A DNA stretch of 64,000 nt from Argopecten irradians (GCF_041381155.1 NC_091138.1:33659604-33723603); one strand, 5' to 3'; shown: positions 25,801 through 37,250, counted from the first letter of the stretch. The notes: generated from the letters alone by a model not told the origin. Numbers and translations: made by a program.

Positions 25801-25807
25801 TGACCAT
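14354..25807 (-). CDS. Clusterin-like secreted protein with mucin-like insert, gene B (six exons)
   Basis: Exons in transcript order are 25807-25729, 22416-22263, 21812-18544, 17331-17227, 15467-15370 and 14560-14354, totalling 3912 nt in a single open frame (1303 residues plus stop). The layout is: signal peptide 1-24; C61, C72 and C75 in the C-x10-C-x2-C pattern; a 1089-codon variable region; RRRR at 1174-1177; CLTC at 1185-1188; C1204; C-terminal domain 1236-1303. I see no cysteine in the large exon, so the mature protein keeps six. The variable region is Thr/Pro/Ser-rich, probably heavily O-glycosylated, followed by amphipathic repeats related to those of gene A. A second tetra-arginine (QRRRRGS) occurs only here, near residue 1247. 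All splice phases match genes A and C. A secreted mucin-like role is inferred from composition. Confidence 0.87.
15370..15467 (-). CDS. Gene B exon 5: V-C-G exon
   Basis: The acceptor is AATTTCAG|TT and the donor ACAAAG|GTAAGT. It reads CGAKHNDQSVKYIKMKELG and ends MPIITK; 98 nt, the same length as in gene A. It supplies the sixth cysteine. Confidence 0.87.
15785..16260. repeat. 40-bp degenerate minisatellite in intron 4 of gene B
   Basis: About a dozen copies of a unit built on 'aaagtatttagatgtgaaaacgcgaaattaaatctccgcg' with much divergence; CpG-rich compared with its surroundings. Confidence 0.9.
16818..16940. repeat. (CAAT)n microsatellite in intron 4 of gene B
   Basis: Tetranucleotide run with AATT and CGAT interruptions. 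Confidence 0.95.
17227..17331 (-). CDS. Gene B exon 4: polybasic site and CLTC
   Basis: The acceptor is TTTGTAG|TA and the donor GTCG|GTGGGT, phases 1 to 1, 34 codons. It reads MFGKSRRRRQATDPIPCLTC and aligns with exon 4 of A and C. An N-V-T sequon follows the cysteines. Confidence 0.87.
17332..18543. other. Intron 3 of gene B
   Basis: AT-rich, no exon fits between exons 3 and 4 in phase, and none is needed. Confidence 0.6.
18544..21812 (-). CDS. Gene B exon 3: mucin-like and amphipathic repeat exon
   Basis: One 3269-nt exon (acceptor TCTTACAG|A, donor ATACCAG|GTAACT) with 1089 in-frame codons. In order: a Pro/Asn/Thr segment of TNPPTAP-type repeats (about 21160-21420), a long array of TTTEKAPSTTT/TTEKATSTT repeats of roughly nine residues (about 20130-20840), a Ser/Asp/Asn-rich linker, two longer repeats containing NTPIEETGK-VAKTVET, and a terminal set of FLVKTLPKAGRTIGRHLGK-type units. 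Composition predicts dense O-glycosylation. No cysteine was seen. Copy number of the TTEKA units is likely polymorphic. Confidence 0.92.
22263..22416 (-). CDS. Gene B exon 2: C-x10-C-x2-C segment
   Basis: The acceptor is GATTTCCAG|AG and the donor AAAGAAAG|GTACGA; 154 nt, the same length as in gene A. It reads K-A-R-E-L-N-S-I-V..., then RCQARYYQAKISCHTCKE. From the first Lys to the first Cys is 35 residues, as in gene A. The N-glycosylation sequon present here in A and C is absent. The exon is too short to appear as a long ORF and was found by matching the cysteine spacing. Confidence 0.85.
22417..25728. other. Intron 1 of gene B
   Basis: Holds repeat R3. A plus-strand ORF (23713-23883, MKILQCYLCTTVFTLSAC...) starts like a signal peptide but has no other support. 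Confidence 0.5.
24365..24650. repeat. Dispersed repeat R3, copy 2 (intron 1 of gene B)
   Basis: Shares 'ccctgtggac...ctgaaatgtacattt' and 'gtaaagtcgaa' with the other copies, more diverged. Confidence 0.5.
25729..25807 (-). CDS. Gene B exon 1: signal peptide
   Basis: ATG at 25807-25805 opens MVNMILPFWVAVLLFNSLTA followed by SVQNRK; the donor is CGAAAAA|GTAAGTAC, phase 1. A second in-frame ATG three codons on could be used instead. A TATA-like CATATATC lies about 60 bp upstream, similar to the TATA spacing in gene C. Confidence 0.85.
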
Positions 25808-28800
25808 CTCTGGACGACGTGTAGCAACGACTGATCGCTATAACGTTGTGAGGAGAAGACAAGATATATGGAGACACGAAAATTCTAATTAATGAATACA
25901 AATACATGCAGAAATGACAACTACTACTCGACAGCATAACTTGATGGCCATGATAAATGGGTTTATGTGTTTATCTCCACATTGGATAATAAATAGCATG
26001 CCTGTGTGACTGATTGATACTAAATGGTGTGTTGCAATGTCTTACAGGCATTGTTTTTTCACTTAGCGGTATTGTGGGGAAATTATCATTCATACTGATT
26101 AACATCTATGGGTTAATGAATGCAATTTTGACACGAACTGTTCAAGGTTGTAAGTAATAGCCACGATTATATGATTCTTATATTTTTTCTTTGTATTTTT
26201 CTCCATTGTGAAAAAATGTGATATAACGGAATGACATGGTAAAGCTTTGAGGTAATATATCATGCAATAACTGTCGCCTTTCTTATAGAAATTACTTCTT
26301 TAACTGGTACATTACTTGTACGTAGTGATTTCGCAATGTGTGTTAGCTTTGTATGGTGGCATTACATCATTTCAATAGCTCGCTTAGTTCGAAGGACAAA
26401 CGAAACTTAAGTCATAGCTCATATTACAACGTCTTTCTTGTCGTCCGTTTTGTCAACCATTCCTTTAAATGCGTACTTAATTAATCAATGTCTTTCGATG
26501 AATTTGAATTTAATCATTCTTGGGCAAGGAATGAGTATTTTTTCGATCGATGAATTTTACGAGGAGGGGGTATTAATCATAGGTTCTAGGTCTAGGTAGT
26601 GTAAACATGTTTTGATTGATAGATCAGTGATAACAATATTATACAAACTCTACCAATGGGTACTTTGTTACTTTATTAAATCTTGGAAACAATTGTACCC
26701 TTACCATTCAACCGTTTGTGTTTTTGAGGTAAACCGCAGAAATAAATGACTGAACTATTCTTTAAAAAAATATTTCAGAAACCTAACAAATTTTGCTTAA
26801 TAAATGAATTGAGGGATGTATTCCTTCTGTATTTTTTGCATTATTACTATGTATCCTAAAACTTATACTCGCTAATATATATTGATTTCAATATAACATA
26901 CAGGCATCTATCATTTGTAAAGGAGGAATATCAATAGGGGTCTCTTGGTCATCAACACTAAGTTTTACATAATGGTAAATCTTGGTAAGATGGATATAGT
27001 ATTCTATTCAGAACATTGATTTTCTTCTGTGCCTTTGGTAGTTTCAGTGGTCAAATGGCTAAAAATGATTTTTTCATGATTTCAATTTTCTCCAAGTTAA
27101 ATCGTTGATTGTGGTGCAGGTGGATAATATTACCGATTCTAAAAGTGTGAATTCATTAATTTCAGTTGAGAATACTGTTCAACACGATGAAGAACTAGGT
27201 CACAGTAACTTACTTTAGCATTTGCTTAATTTTCTTGTTAAAAAACTCACTTGAATAATTTTCTGAATATAACACAAATATAAAGACATAAACATCGCGT
27301 TTTTCGCATACAATATTCAGTCACAAAACCGAAAAAAACCTGCTCATTTAGTTTACACACAGGGATATACATTAAACAATATTTTAAAACTGAAATTCAC
27401 AAACCTATGTATGTAACTGCTAAATGTTCGTGTTTTATTTGACTGCACTAATCGAAAAATGATACACGCAATGTGATAACGTCTTATACATACATATATA
27501 AGGAACGAATCAATGTGGCTTATACATAGTGTTGAATAAGATATTCTGTCTCTGTTACAGGAGCATGCTTCTTTGGCTCAATCTTTTACTGTGATTTGCT
27601 TTGGTTGATAACAATGTTGCGCCATGGAACAATTTTTGACAATAAGTTATAATTTCATCATATTTTCATACGTACTGAACAGTTTGGCTTCAATACCATA
27701 TAAAAATTAAACAATGCACTCAGCTAATTATACCATGAAATGATGACATATTATATTTTAAAGTATTATACACATAATGTAGCTCATTTACCCTCGGAAG
27801 AAAGAAACATTTTTCTACGGTGAGATAAACAGCATTAGATATAAAAGTGTTTGTTTGAATATCGGAATCTGGAAATAGCATTTATCTAAACAAAAATGAA
27901 TGAATGTGGATAGAAGTACGCCAGCGCATTTTCACAATAAAACAATATTTTTGGGAATTTGGGCAATACAATCACATATCAATATCACTGTCAATTATTC
28001 TGGTAATCTTTATAGAAATAAATTACTATTGGAAACAAAGCATGCTTACGTCCAAGTTATTATTTTCCTGACGTTTCGCGGCTTTTTGAATTTCCAATAC
28101 ATTTTATTACGCTTATGGTTTGCCAAAAGGTAGAAAAACGAATTATCTATGTCTAAACGTAGGTGCATTTTTTTCATGCAGAAATCCTAGAAATGTATAT
28201 TAATTGTGTTAAGCATTGATTCCTATCAAAGACCGCTAAAAGTTAATTACTAAATCAATCTTACGTCATTTGCTTATTTCTTTACCAAGGAATAAAAGTC
28301 AAAATAAGATTGATCTTTTAATTTTGGCTACAAATGAAAAACTCCTTTCATAAGCGAAACTACATATATTGTATTCAGCTATTGGTGTCATTTGCATACC
28401 ATTTGAATAAATTAGCGATAAAAGGATTTGAAGTGCTCAGTCATTGCTGGAACTTTCTGACAGATGACACGTAAAAATATGTGAATTCAACTTAAAACGT
28501 CGTATTTATAGTTTTAAGTATTACCTTGACAAGTAACATTGATGTAACAATTTGTAAAATGACGTCATTTCCCATTGTAATTGTTCATTGTTCACGTATA
28601 TTTCTCATTCTTGTACAAAATGTTTAAGTCAAGTACATCAACCTAGATATCTTAAACCTGGTATCTTGTGCTGTTGTAGAAGTCATGAGGAAATATTTTC
28701 ACGTACTTCAATTAAATCAACATTTTCAAACACATTATTGCAAACATGAACGTTGTGTAAGTAACAAAAAGAATGCAATAAGCATTTTCTATAATCAGGC

Positions 28801-28990
28801 GACAAAAATGGAAGGAATGTTCATTGTTGGTGTATTTTTGTTTTTTGTTGTTGTTTTTTTTAACATTAAATGTCGACTCTATTTGTCGTGACGGAAAATA
28901 ACACACCTGTAGGTAAATAGAGTTCATGTTCATTAACTCGTTATGAAAATTACTGCGTAATATATTGCGAAATATTTTTGTTGTAACATA
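25808..28990. other. Upstream of gene B, no gene seen
   Basis: AT-rich; short plus-strand ORFs look like chance. A TATA-like CATATATC is at about 25863-25870. Confidence 0.5.
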
Positions 28991-29004
28991 CACAGCCAAT
29001 ATTT

Positions 29005-29560
29005 CCTAACCTGAATTTCAGGTCAAAAATCTTGACCTGAAATTCACCTGAAATTGACCAGAAATTCTGGTTAATTTCAGGTGAAATTCAGGTCAAGATT
29101 TCTTGACCTGAAATCTGGTCAATTTCTGGTCAATTTCAGGTTAAGATTTCTTGACCTGAATTTCAGGTCAAATTTCAAGAGAAATTCTGGTCAATTTCAG
29201 GTGAAGATTTCTTGACCTGAAATTCAGGTCAAATTTCATGCAAAATTCTGGTGAATTTCAGGTGAATTTCAGGTCAAGAAATCTTCACCTGAAATTCAGG
29301 TGAAGAAATCTTGACATGAAATTCAGGTCAAGAAATCTTAACCTGAATTTCAGGTCAAGATTTCTTGACCTGAAATTCTGGTCAATATCAGGTCAATTTC
29401 TGGTCAAGAAATCTTGACCTAAAATTCAGGTTAAGAAATCTTCACCTGAATTTCAGGTCAATATTTCTTGACCTGAATTTCTGGTCAATTTCAGGTCAAT
29501 TTTAGGTCAAGATTTTGAAATTCTGGTTAAGATTTCCTTGGGTGACTTTCAGGTCAAATT
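29005..29560. repeat. Left subterminal array of TTTCAGGTCAA / TTGACCTGAAA motifs
   Basis: Dense alternating direct and inverted copies of about 11-13 bp, with variants such as 'ctggtcaatttc' and 'caagaaatcttgacc'. At least ten AGGTCA cores and several TGACCT cores are visible. Strong hairpin potential. Confidence 0.85.
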
Positions 29561-30141
29561 TTCTTTGGATCATTTACTGGATACTGTTACGGCTTTCATA
29601 GATCTACTTTCTATTAAAAATAATTTGTAAAATTGTCTATTAAAATGATTCCTCCAGTATAAAAACGTCTGAAAAATGAAGAGAAGACATTGTAAGTGTT
29701 TTAAAACAGTATTTATTTTGCAGTTAAGAAAAAAAAACTGCTACATAAAACTTAAGCACATGTTTTGCTTATCATTTGTAGCAAAGAGCGATAACTCTTT
29801 ACCAATATCTTGTTTGATCATCACTTTGGACAGAGAAATATGCAAATTATGCATGATATATATACCGGTATGTACAAAAGTTCCTGCTCTGACACATAGC
29901 AATTGTACTTATAATTACACAATTCGGTAATAATTGGTATATACACTGATGAAGTTAACTTTTTACATATATGTACATGCTTTGTACAAAGGATGATGTG
30001 GGTTTTGTCAGTGTGATATACAATGTATATGGAGCTTTGTATATGGCCAGAGGTGTTGCCTTGTAGCCAATCAAATCCCTTGTTGCCTTGGTCAAGCCTG
30101 TTACTTGAGAGTAGCCGGCGCTTGTTGACCTAACCAATAAT

Positions 30142-30265
30142 TCAGACAAACAGAGTATGGACTTCTCCCTCCAATTCAGGGGTTACAGGCACTGACTGGC
30201 CCCAGATATCTGCAATCTCATACCAACAGAAGGCATCAGTCCATCCATTTAGGGAGAAAGAAAAC
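30142..30265 (-). CDS. Gene D exon 4 (C-terminal)
   Basis: Acceptor TTTTTTTAG|G after a pyrimidine tract, phase 2 in. It encodes 40 residues with a Trp/Tyr-rich core (GWTDAFCWYEIADIWGQ) and a stop, in natural codon order without low complexity, so it looks genuinely coding. Confidence 0.55.
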
Positions 30266-33008
30266 CTAAAAAAATAGAAATAAAAAACAAATGCCACAAT
30301 GAATATGATGTTGACTAAGTAAATATCATGATAGCATGTACACGTATGTATTGCTAGATGTTTCTGTGGTTTGCCGGCATGCATAAAATATGAATATTGG
30401 TCTTAATTAACCGCAAGTAAAAAAAGAAAAAACATTTTGTTTATTTGTTCGTCAAATTACCAAGTCATGTTATTCATCCCGAAAACCATTTGTATGTCTT
30501 TTACCAAGTTAATTAATTATGGACATTTGATCTATTCGAAGATATTACAACATGTATTTAAAATTCTACATGGTTAGTATAAAACCATTCTCCAACTCCA
30601 ACTAAAAAGTCCTTATTTCTTACATTAGAAATGTATGTATTTCAAACAAGGTAAATGTTAACCACATTATTTAAAATTTACAAGCAGGAACTTAATGTCA
30701 TAAAAGAAATATATTGACTAAGTAAGTTTCATAAATTTCAGAAAGACAACTCGTATTTAAGTATGAAATCATTTCAGATGTGAAAAAATACCTGATCTTC
30801 GTAGCCGAAGAGGCATGGCTAGTTTGCTGATCTTCAATTTTCAAACACTGTCACGTCTGGAGAAAAGTGCTGTTTGTGGCCATGCATTTTAATGTGGTCA
30901 GTCTGAAATATTCAACAGTTGTCATTAATAAAGTTTTATAACAAAGAGGCTACAATACTAGTGCCTTTTTGTTATGATCAATGCCTAGACATATAAATTA
31001 TAATGTTGGAATGTCACTATTAGATCATGTACATGTTTGTGAAAATGGTTACATACTTTTTATACAAGGCAAGTCTTTCACAGACCCATGTGTATCAAAA
31101 AAAAAAAAAAAAAAGAAAAGAAAAATTGTGACTAAATTAAACAATACATCTGTAGAACAAATCATATGCAGCGTAACTCAAGATTGTCTCCCCTTATTAG
31201 TAGTTATTACTACAAATAGTTCAGAAGTTAGGGTCCAGCCTGGACAATCAAATCAATGTGAACTTGGCTTTTACTTTTTACCTTTCTCTTAGAACATAGG
31301 GTCAATGACCTGAATGTAGTGTATTAAATATCAGCTTTGGGTTACAGAATTGAACTACATATGTATCCTTCAAATTTCATCACCATAAGTCATATATTTA
31401 ACACTTCAGAAATGCAGGGCTTTGCAGGATATTATTAGATAAGAAGAGGATGAAGAGCCAGTTCTTATACAATATATCTCACTTCATTCAAAGGGAAGAT
31501 ATTATGAAGTATACATGTATATTGTATAATATACCACATGAGTTATAGCAATCTGATTTTAAAGTGAATTATGGAATAAAACTTACAATGAATAAAAACT
31601 TTGCTCCCAATACACTTATCAATACAGTGACATTCATATGTACAATATCATCCAAACTTTTTTTCCACATTTTGTTTGCTTACCAAATAAAAAAGTTTGG
31701 GTAAGTTCTTCTTGCCCAGTCCTGGAATATTTTCTTGATTAAAATCAATTTTATATCTCCGGTATTTAATTTCAAAGACATCAATCTGTCAAATCTGGAA
31801 AATAAATAAAAAATAAACTAATGATGGCAATTTAGCATGTTTGTATCTCTGACATATACATGTATGTACATGTATACATTTTGTGTATATGTAACTATAT
31901 GTACCTATAGGTTAACTACCCGTATTTACTTGGGGTTATTGAATCAATATTGCAAGCAAGGTTCTTTAAAAGATTTACTTTTCCCTATTACACCATGCTG
32001 ATAACTGTTCTCTTAAAATAAACTTTTACAGAACTATCGAATCAGTTAAAGTTCTATAAATGTCCTCATCAAAGACTAGACATACGAAATGTAATTATAA
32101 GTATCCACAATTAATTTCAATATTCTATATTTTCATGATAGCAAAATATTAGAAATATATTATTAAATAATCATATAATTATATTTAGCCATTGGTTGCC
32201 AGTTATTTACTATAAATAATCTATGTATTTCAAAATTGCATATTGATAAGATTCACAAAGAAATCATCAATGTTGGATCTGAATTAATATTCAGTTAAAA
32301 CATGAAGAGATCCTTTCCTGTTAGGTATATGTACATAATTATGCACTATATTTGTTCATGTTTTATTTGATTTCTAATTTCCTGTTTTATTTGATTTCTT
32401 ATGTAACCTTTATTCTTTATATAAGCCTATTTAAGCAATGTTATGGACAATAGAGAATGATGACAGTCTTGAGTCTTATAAATATATAATTAGTTCTACA
32501 TGTACAATTATTATATGTAGATTTCTACATGTACTATGTAGTCTACATGTAGGGTACAATTAATGTACATGTATACTTCTTCATGCCAATCATGATTATA
32601 AATGTAATTTGAAGGATTCATTACAGTATGGGTTGTGACAATCTAATTCACTGAATATGGATATGCATACACTCCATACAGTACCTGATGATACACAAAC
32701 TACTAGACTCTACATAGAGTACAAACGGTAGGCCTATCGGACATAATGTATACACCTTTATTTATTGGGTCAGATGGACTGGGCTTTCTTACGGATTTAT
32801 TTTGGCTTTAATTTTAGGTACTTTGTAAATATACGGAGTCATAAAAAGACACACTAAAACTACTGTCTTAATCAGAACCTCTCCGCTTCCGGGCGGCATA
32901 GGATTTATTTTTCATCAGATGTTGGCTTCTCAAACTTACTTTGTGATTGTCGTATTTTGTTCCGATAACATAGTTAAGCTGCTTGTAATATCGCTGACAG
33001 TTAGGCAT
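30142..33008 (-). CDS. Unrecognised four-exon gene D, one frame break in exon 3
   Basis: Exons are 33008-32940, 31785-31684, 30902-30792 and 30265-30142, all with AG/GT borders. Exon 1 reads MPNCQRYYKQLNYVIGTKY..., exon 2 includes KIDFNQENIPGLGKKNLPK, exon 3 includes KMHGHKQHFSPDVTVFEN, and exon 4 includes LNGWTDAFCWYEIADIWG and ends TLFV before TGA. Exons 1-3 join in phase 0, but exon 3 reads into TGA after VFEN. The continuing frame (IEDQQTSHASSATKI) joins exon 4 correctly, so one nucleotide appears extra (111 nt instead of 110). I do not recognise the protein. It lies inside the 7.8-kb TIR unit and could be a captured host gene, an element gene, or a resident gene. The frame break may be decay or a consensus error near AAAATTG. 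Confidence 0.55.
30792..30902 (-). CDS. Gene D exon 3 (contains the frame break)
   Basis: Acceptor AATATTTCAG|ACT, donor GATCAG|GTATTT. Open to VFEN then TGA; the +1 frame is open to the donor and fits exon 4. Length is one base too long for the flanking phases. Confidence 0.5.
31684..31785 (-). CDS. Gene D exon 2
   Basis: Acceptor TTTGACAG|ATT, donor TTTATTTG|GTAAGC, exactly 34 codons in phase 0 (IDVFEIKYRRYK...). The nearer upstream CAG acceptor would bring in a TGA, so the second AG is preferred. Confidence 0.5.
32940..33008 (-). CDS. Gene D exon 1
   Basis: ATG at 33008-33006, 23 codons, donor CACAAA|GTAAGTTTG (phase 0). It faces away from a plus-strand first exon about 300 bp away. Confidence 0.5.
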
Positions 33009-33310
33009 CCTAGTCGTAGTGTACCGGCAAACATCATATATCGTAATGTATTACACTACATTCACTAATATTGGCGATATAATCAAAATATTGTCACAAT
33101 ATCATAGGCCACCGTCTTGATCTGTTGTCACAGACTCCATCCAATCTGGGTCGATGAGATGCTTGACTCCGCCGATCCGTAAATGATAAACATATCGATG
33201 ATCTAGATTTGAACTAGAGCGCCATCTATATCGAGCAGACGTAAACAACAGCACGTGCGCGTTTTGACTACAGAGGCCGGGATATCGATGTTGACAATCT
33301 TCCGTAGAAA
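33009..33310. promoter_or_regulatory. Possible bidirectional promoter between gene D and a plus-strand exon
   Basis: About 300 bp between two divergent ATGs. It contains several CpGs (CACGTGCGCG near 33255) in otherwise CpG-poor AT-rich DNA. No TATA box was noted. Inferred from layout only. Confidence 0.35.
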
Positions 33311-33339
33311 ATGAGTAGAGGCGAAAGAAGTTGTTTCAG
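33311..33339 (+). CDS. Putative plus-strand first exon (MSRGERSCF)
   Basis: ATG followed by SRGERSCF and a donor TTCAG|GTAATC, just downstream of a locally CpG-containing stretch. A possible later exon at 35371-35420 has a good acceptor (TTTACATTTCAG) and reads IAVARRSSKELLEDK before TAA, but its phase does not match this exon directly, so an intermediate exon would be needed. Evidence is thin. Confidence 0.25.
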
Positions 33340-35370
33340 GTAATCCGTCGATATGAATATGAAATTTAGACGAGTTTTTTCTCTCTCATAAAACAAACGA
33401 GGTTGTTGTTTTGTTTATCAGACAATATTTGTGAAAAGTTTCATTGGGGTCCTGACCCGGCCCTTGGGATATTTTTTCCTTGCGGTTATTTTATTAGATT
33501 TCCATAGGAATATGATTCGTTAAGCCCATAACTGCAATAATTGCCAATTAAAAAATTTAATACAATTATGACAGTAAATTGAAATTTTGTCAAAATACAG
33601 AAAAAATATGACTATGAAGTAGCCTAGCCAGTACACGTAAATCACAGGAGCTTGACGTTTTGTCAATTGTACATGTACGGTATGTAAATATACGATATAC
33701 ATATATAAACTACTCCTATTGATTTTCAGTACCATATTTAAAAGTGGTTTTAAGTATAGGGGTACCTGTACAAGAAAAAGAATTAAAAAAAAGATTAGTC
33801 AGAAGGTGATATCTTTTAGCTAAACAGTAGCTAATTTGTTGCAGCTAATGACAAGTAATGTACAATGTAGAACTACATTTGTACTTTATGCTAGGCCTAT
33901 TAAAATTAAAGTCAAGATGCGATTAATTTTACAAGTTCTTAAAAAAAACCAAGTTACAAAGTGCATTGTCTATAGGCCTATAGAATAATTATCATTGTAT
34001 GTAAAACATCACGCCTTTCATAAAACATTCTAGTGTCATAATTACACAGATTTATTGTTAATTTATTCTGATTTGTTGGTTTTCTTATTATTATGTTAAT
34101 TACATGTTGAGTAAAATATTGTAACAGGCAACTACATTTGTACATGTAGGCTTATGCTGTATATAATAAATTGACTGACTGCTGTATTGAGATTTGTGAT
34201 GAAATCCGTGATATTTGGGGATATTTAATAATTATGATTGTAGTGTAAATGCATGCCTGTTGGTATCTCTAGCTATGCAGGTTGCTTATACATGTATATA
34301 TATTTGGACATGAAGCACATCATGACATGACTGACTAATATTACCTTATTGCAGTTACAACGATACATTAAATGGTTTCTAATAAAATATCAAATATAAC
34401 ACGCACACACGGGACTGACTTTATTTCATAATAACAATTCCATATGACATCCTTAAGCTTTTGCAATAACTTATTTTATGAAAAAATTATGTCAGATGCT
34501 ACATGTATATATCTCTGGTAACTCTAGATAAAAAAAGTTGCTAAAACCTTTCTTTTATCTTTAGCAAAAAAGAAATATTTTTAGCAGAACACACCTAGTG
34601 CCCAACAAAGTCACTTATTTGTCTTTTTAACATTACGATATCTACAATAGCGCATAGGGCAAAATTTGCAATGCTTTAAATTGCTAAAAGTAAACTAAGA
34701 AAATAGTAAAAGAACATGATATTTTCATAATCTTCCACATATCCCTCCCTTTATTCCTCAAGGCCATAACCAGGCCATTATTTTTTCAGTGTAACACTTG
34801 GAATGACAAATGTTTAGGAACTTAAATTCCATCTTGAATCATATGGATTTGATAGCGCAGGTATTTAGAATGAAAAAAAAAAAAATGAAACTACAAATTT
34901 ATTCTCGTTCTTCAGCCAAAAAAATGGCTTAGTAAAAAATGCTAAAATGATTATTTTTATTTTAGCAATTAGTGTCTTCTATTAGCAAAATGCCAAAAAT
35001 TCTATCCATAGAGTGAGCACAGTATATGATTTTTCCTGAAACTTTTTAAATTTAATTTAATTAAACACTGGTAATGCTGAGTCATCTGATTTTTTGTATA
35101 TATAACCCAAAAAATGTTAAGAGAAACTCGAACATTTTTTTTATCTTACTATGACTATTTTAGAGGGAAAAAACCCAATGCATTTGATGACAAAGTGTTC
35201 TTTATTTCCAGAACAGTGTACAATATGATTCCGACTTCTAATGAAAGTGTTAACACAGTATGCCATCTCCAGTATATTACATGCAGTTTGACTTTATGTC
35301 CGTAGATTCAGCTAAATAACTTGTAGATCATGTGCAGTTGGAATGTAAATGTTTCTCTTTTACATTTCAG

Positions 35371-35420
35371 GGATTGCAGTGGCAAGAAGATCAAGTAAAG
35401 AACTTTTGGAAGATAAATAA
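35371..35420 (+). CDS. Putative terminal exon (IAVARRSSKELLEDK)
   Basis: Strong acceptor TCTCTTTTACATTTCAG. The phase-1 frame gives a short hydrophilic C-terminus before TAA. Joined directly to the exon at 33311 it would instead give a 19-residue peptide. Function unknown. Confidence 0.25.
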
Positions 35421-36249
35421 CGTAAAGCAGAAAACAGACTTTGTCATTGTTTTCCTAGGGATGGGGAGGGGGAGGGAGGGGAGGAGGGTTCTAGGCTGTG
35501 TAACAGATCCTCTACGAAAAAAATCGACCCACTAAAGTCGAAGTTCCTAGAAAAAAATAGTTGAAGAAGGTGAACCTCTTTGAATGTGAATCGTTTAAAG
35601 CTATCATGAAGTGACAAAACAATCTGTGATTATCATTAATTTCTTCTTTTAATAGATAAATGTATTTACAACATGTACGTATATCTACATGTACTATGTA
35701 TATAAAACTTAAACAATATGCTATGGTGAAGAATACTTGTTAAAATGTGACCTTTTTGTCAGACAATTGATTTATATTCTGTGATTTCTTATAATACTTC
35801 GCTAGGTTGTCTCCTGATGGTAGCATTACCCGACTGTACGTGTCGAAGGAGGTTATAAACATGTGCGGATGCTGCAACCTAGTAGCCTCGTGACCTGATC
35901 ATTTGAAATGTTTAGGGCCATAAGCTCCTTGCTATGAACTGGATGCGGTCTTTTATATCCACGAAGTTCATGGTTTAGAAGTAGTTAAGCCGCCTCTGCT
36001 ACTTTTGGGTGGTCACACTCATTCCTTATGGTCAGTAAAGTTGAAAATGTTATGAAAAATAAAAACAATTCAATGGTCACATTTTGATTAATATTCTTCA
36101 ACTGTAAAAGACTGTTTCCTTTTCCAAAATATCTTGATACAAATGACCAAAATCACCAAACATTCCTCAGCAGTGTGATTGCAACACCTGATATGCTCAG
36201 AAATGGGTACAATTCTAGAACTACAGTGACGCAAGTGAACCATTTACCA

Positions 36250-36775
36250 GGACATTGCCAGTAAAATTGACCTGAAAATGACCAGAAGAAAACTTGACCT
36301 GAAATTGACCTGAAATTCAGGTCAATTTCTGGTCAAGATTTTTTCTGGTCAAATTGACCTGAAAGGAGCAGAAAAGTCAATTTCAGGTTAAAAATCTAAC
36401 CTGAAATTGACCAGAATTTCATATGAATTTAACCAGAATTTCACCTGAAAATGACCTCAGAAAATTGAGGTCAATTTCAGGTTAAAAGTCTAACCTGAAA
36501 TTGACCAGAATTTCACATGAAATTGACCAGAATATAATTTGAGGTCAATTTCAGGTTAAAAAACTAACCTGAAATTGACCAGAATTTCACATGAATTTGA
36601 CCAGAAATTGACCAGAATTTGACCTCAGCAAATTTTAATGTGAAATTCAGGTCAATTTCAGGTGAAATTCAGGTTAGTTTTTTAACCTGAAATTGACTGT
36701 TCTGCTCCTTTCAGGTCAATTTCAGGTCAAAATTTTAACCAGAAATTCTGGTCAATTTCAGGTCAATTTCAGGTT
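36250..36775. repeat. Right subterminal array of the same motif
   Basis: Same motif as the left arm in inverted overall orientation, ending in TTTCAGGTTAGGAAATATTGGCTGTG. A short degenerate relative is at about 62660-62785. Confidence 0.85.
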
Positions 36776-36814
36776 AGGAAATATTGGCTGTGTAAACGTG
36801 ATATTACGTTTGTA

Positions 36815-36915
36815 TGTTCGACATATTACGACGTGAATTGTGTTCACAAAATAATTACGTCATATTCGATACCAACCCGCAAGGGAGCTACCTCTGTTAT
36901 ATGCAAAGTCGTAAT
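36815..36915. mobile_element. MITE-1, partial copy
   Basis: Only the right arm is clear ('ccaacccgcaagggagctacctctgttatatgcaaag'); it abuts the right end of the 7.8-kb unit. Confidence 0.6.
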
Positions 36916-37079
36916 TTCGACGATGCGAGTTAAAACAATTATCTAGTTATGTACTGTTAAATAGATCCATGGAAATTCTTTCATTTTAATTTCAAACACA
37001 GGTTGATGTTTTAAAGCTTAATTATATGTGCAGCATGTGTTCTGCTCGCGAATTAAGAAGAACTTTTGATTCGTTATTC

Positions 37080-37250
37080 ACCACCACAAGTTACCAACAT
37101 TTTGAGAATTACAGTGTTTACAATGCAGAGGTTATAATTGTACAAGTAACAATACTGCCAAAATCATTGAATTACATCTACAGTACTTTCAATGAGAACA
37201 TACGGTCAGACCATGAAGCCAAGGTATGGTCTACAATATTTTTCTTCGCA
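37080..37250. repeat. Dispersed repeat R4, inverted fragment
   Basis: Reverse complement reads GTAGACCATACCTTGGCTTCATGG and continues to GATTTTGGCAGTATTG, matching R4 across the insertion junction. Confidence 0.6.

Larger units (their letters stand above)
28991..36792. mobile_element. 7.8-kb unit with terminal inverted repeats and subterminal AGGTCA arrays
   Basis: The left end reads TA|CACAGCCAATATTTCC and the right end is its inverted match, GGAAATATTGGCTGTG|TA, with TA next to both ends as in a TA target duplication. Each end continues into about 540 bp of degenerate repeats built on TTTCAGGTCAA and its complement (28991-29560 and about 36250-36792), inverted relative to each other. The interior is AT-rich and carries gene D and a divergent promoter but no recognisable transposase. 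It may be a non-autonomous DNA transposon that captured host sequence. Superfamily not assigned. Confidence 0.65.

Noticed and set aside
28991..29560. CRISPR-like appearance of repeated 11-13 bp motifs
   Set aside because: Eukaryotic context, irregular spacing, both orientations mixed; a transposon arm, not a CRISPR array.
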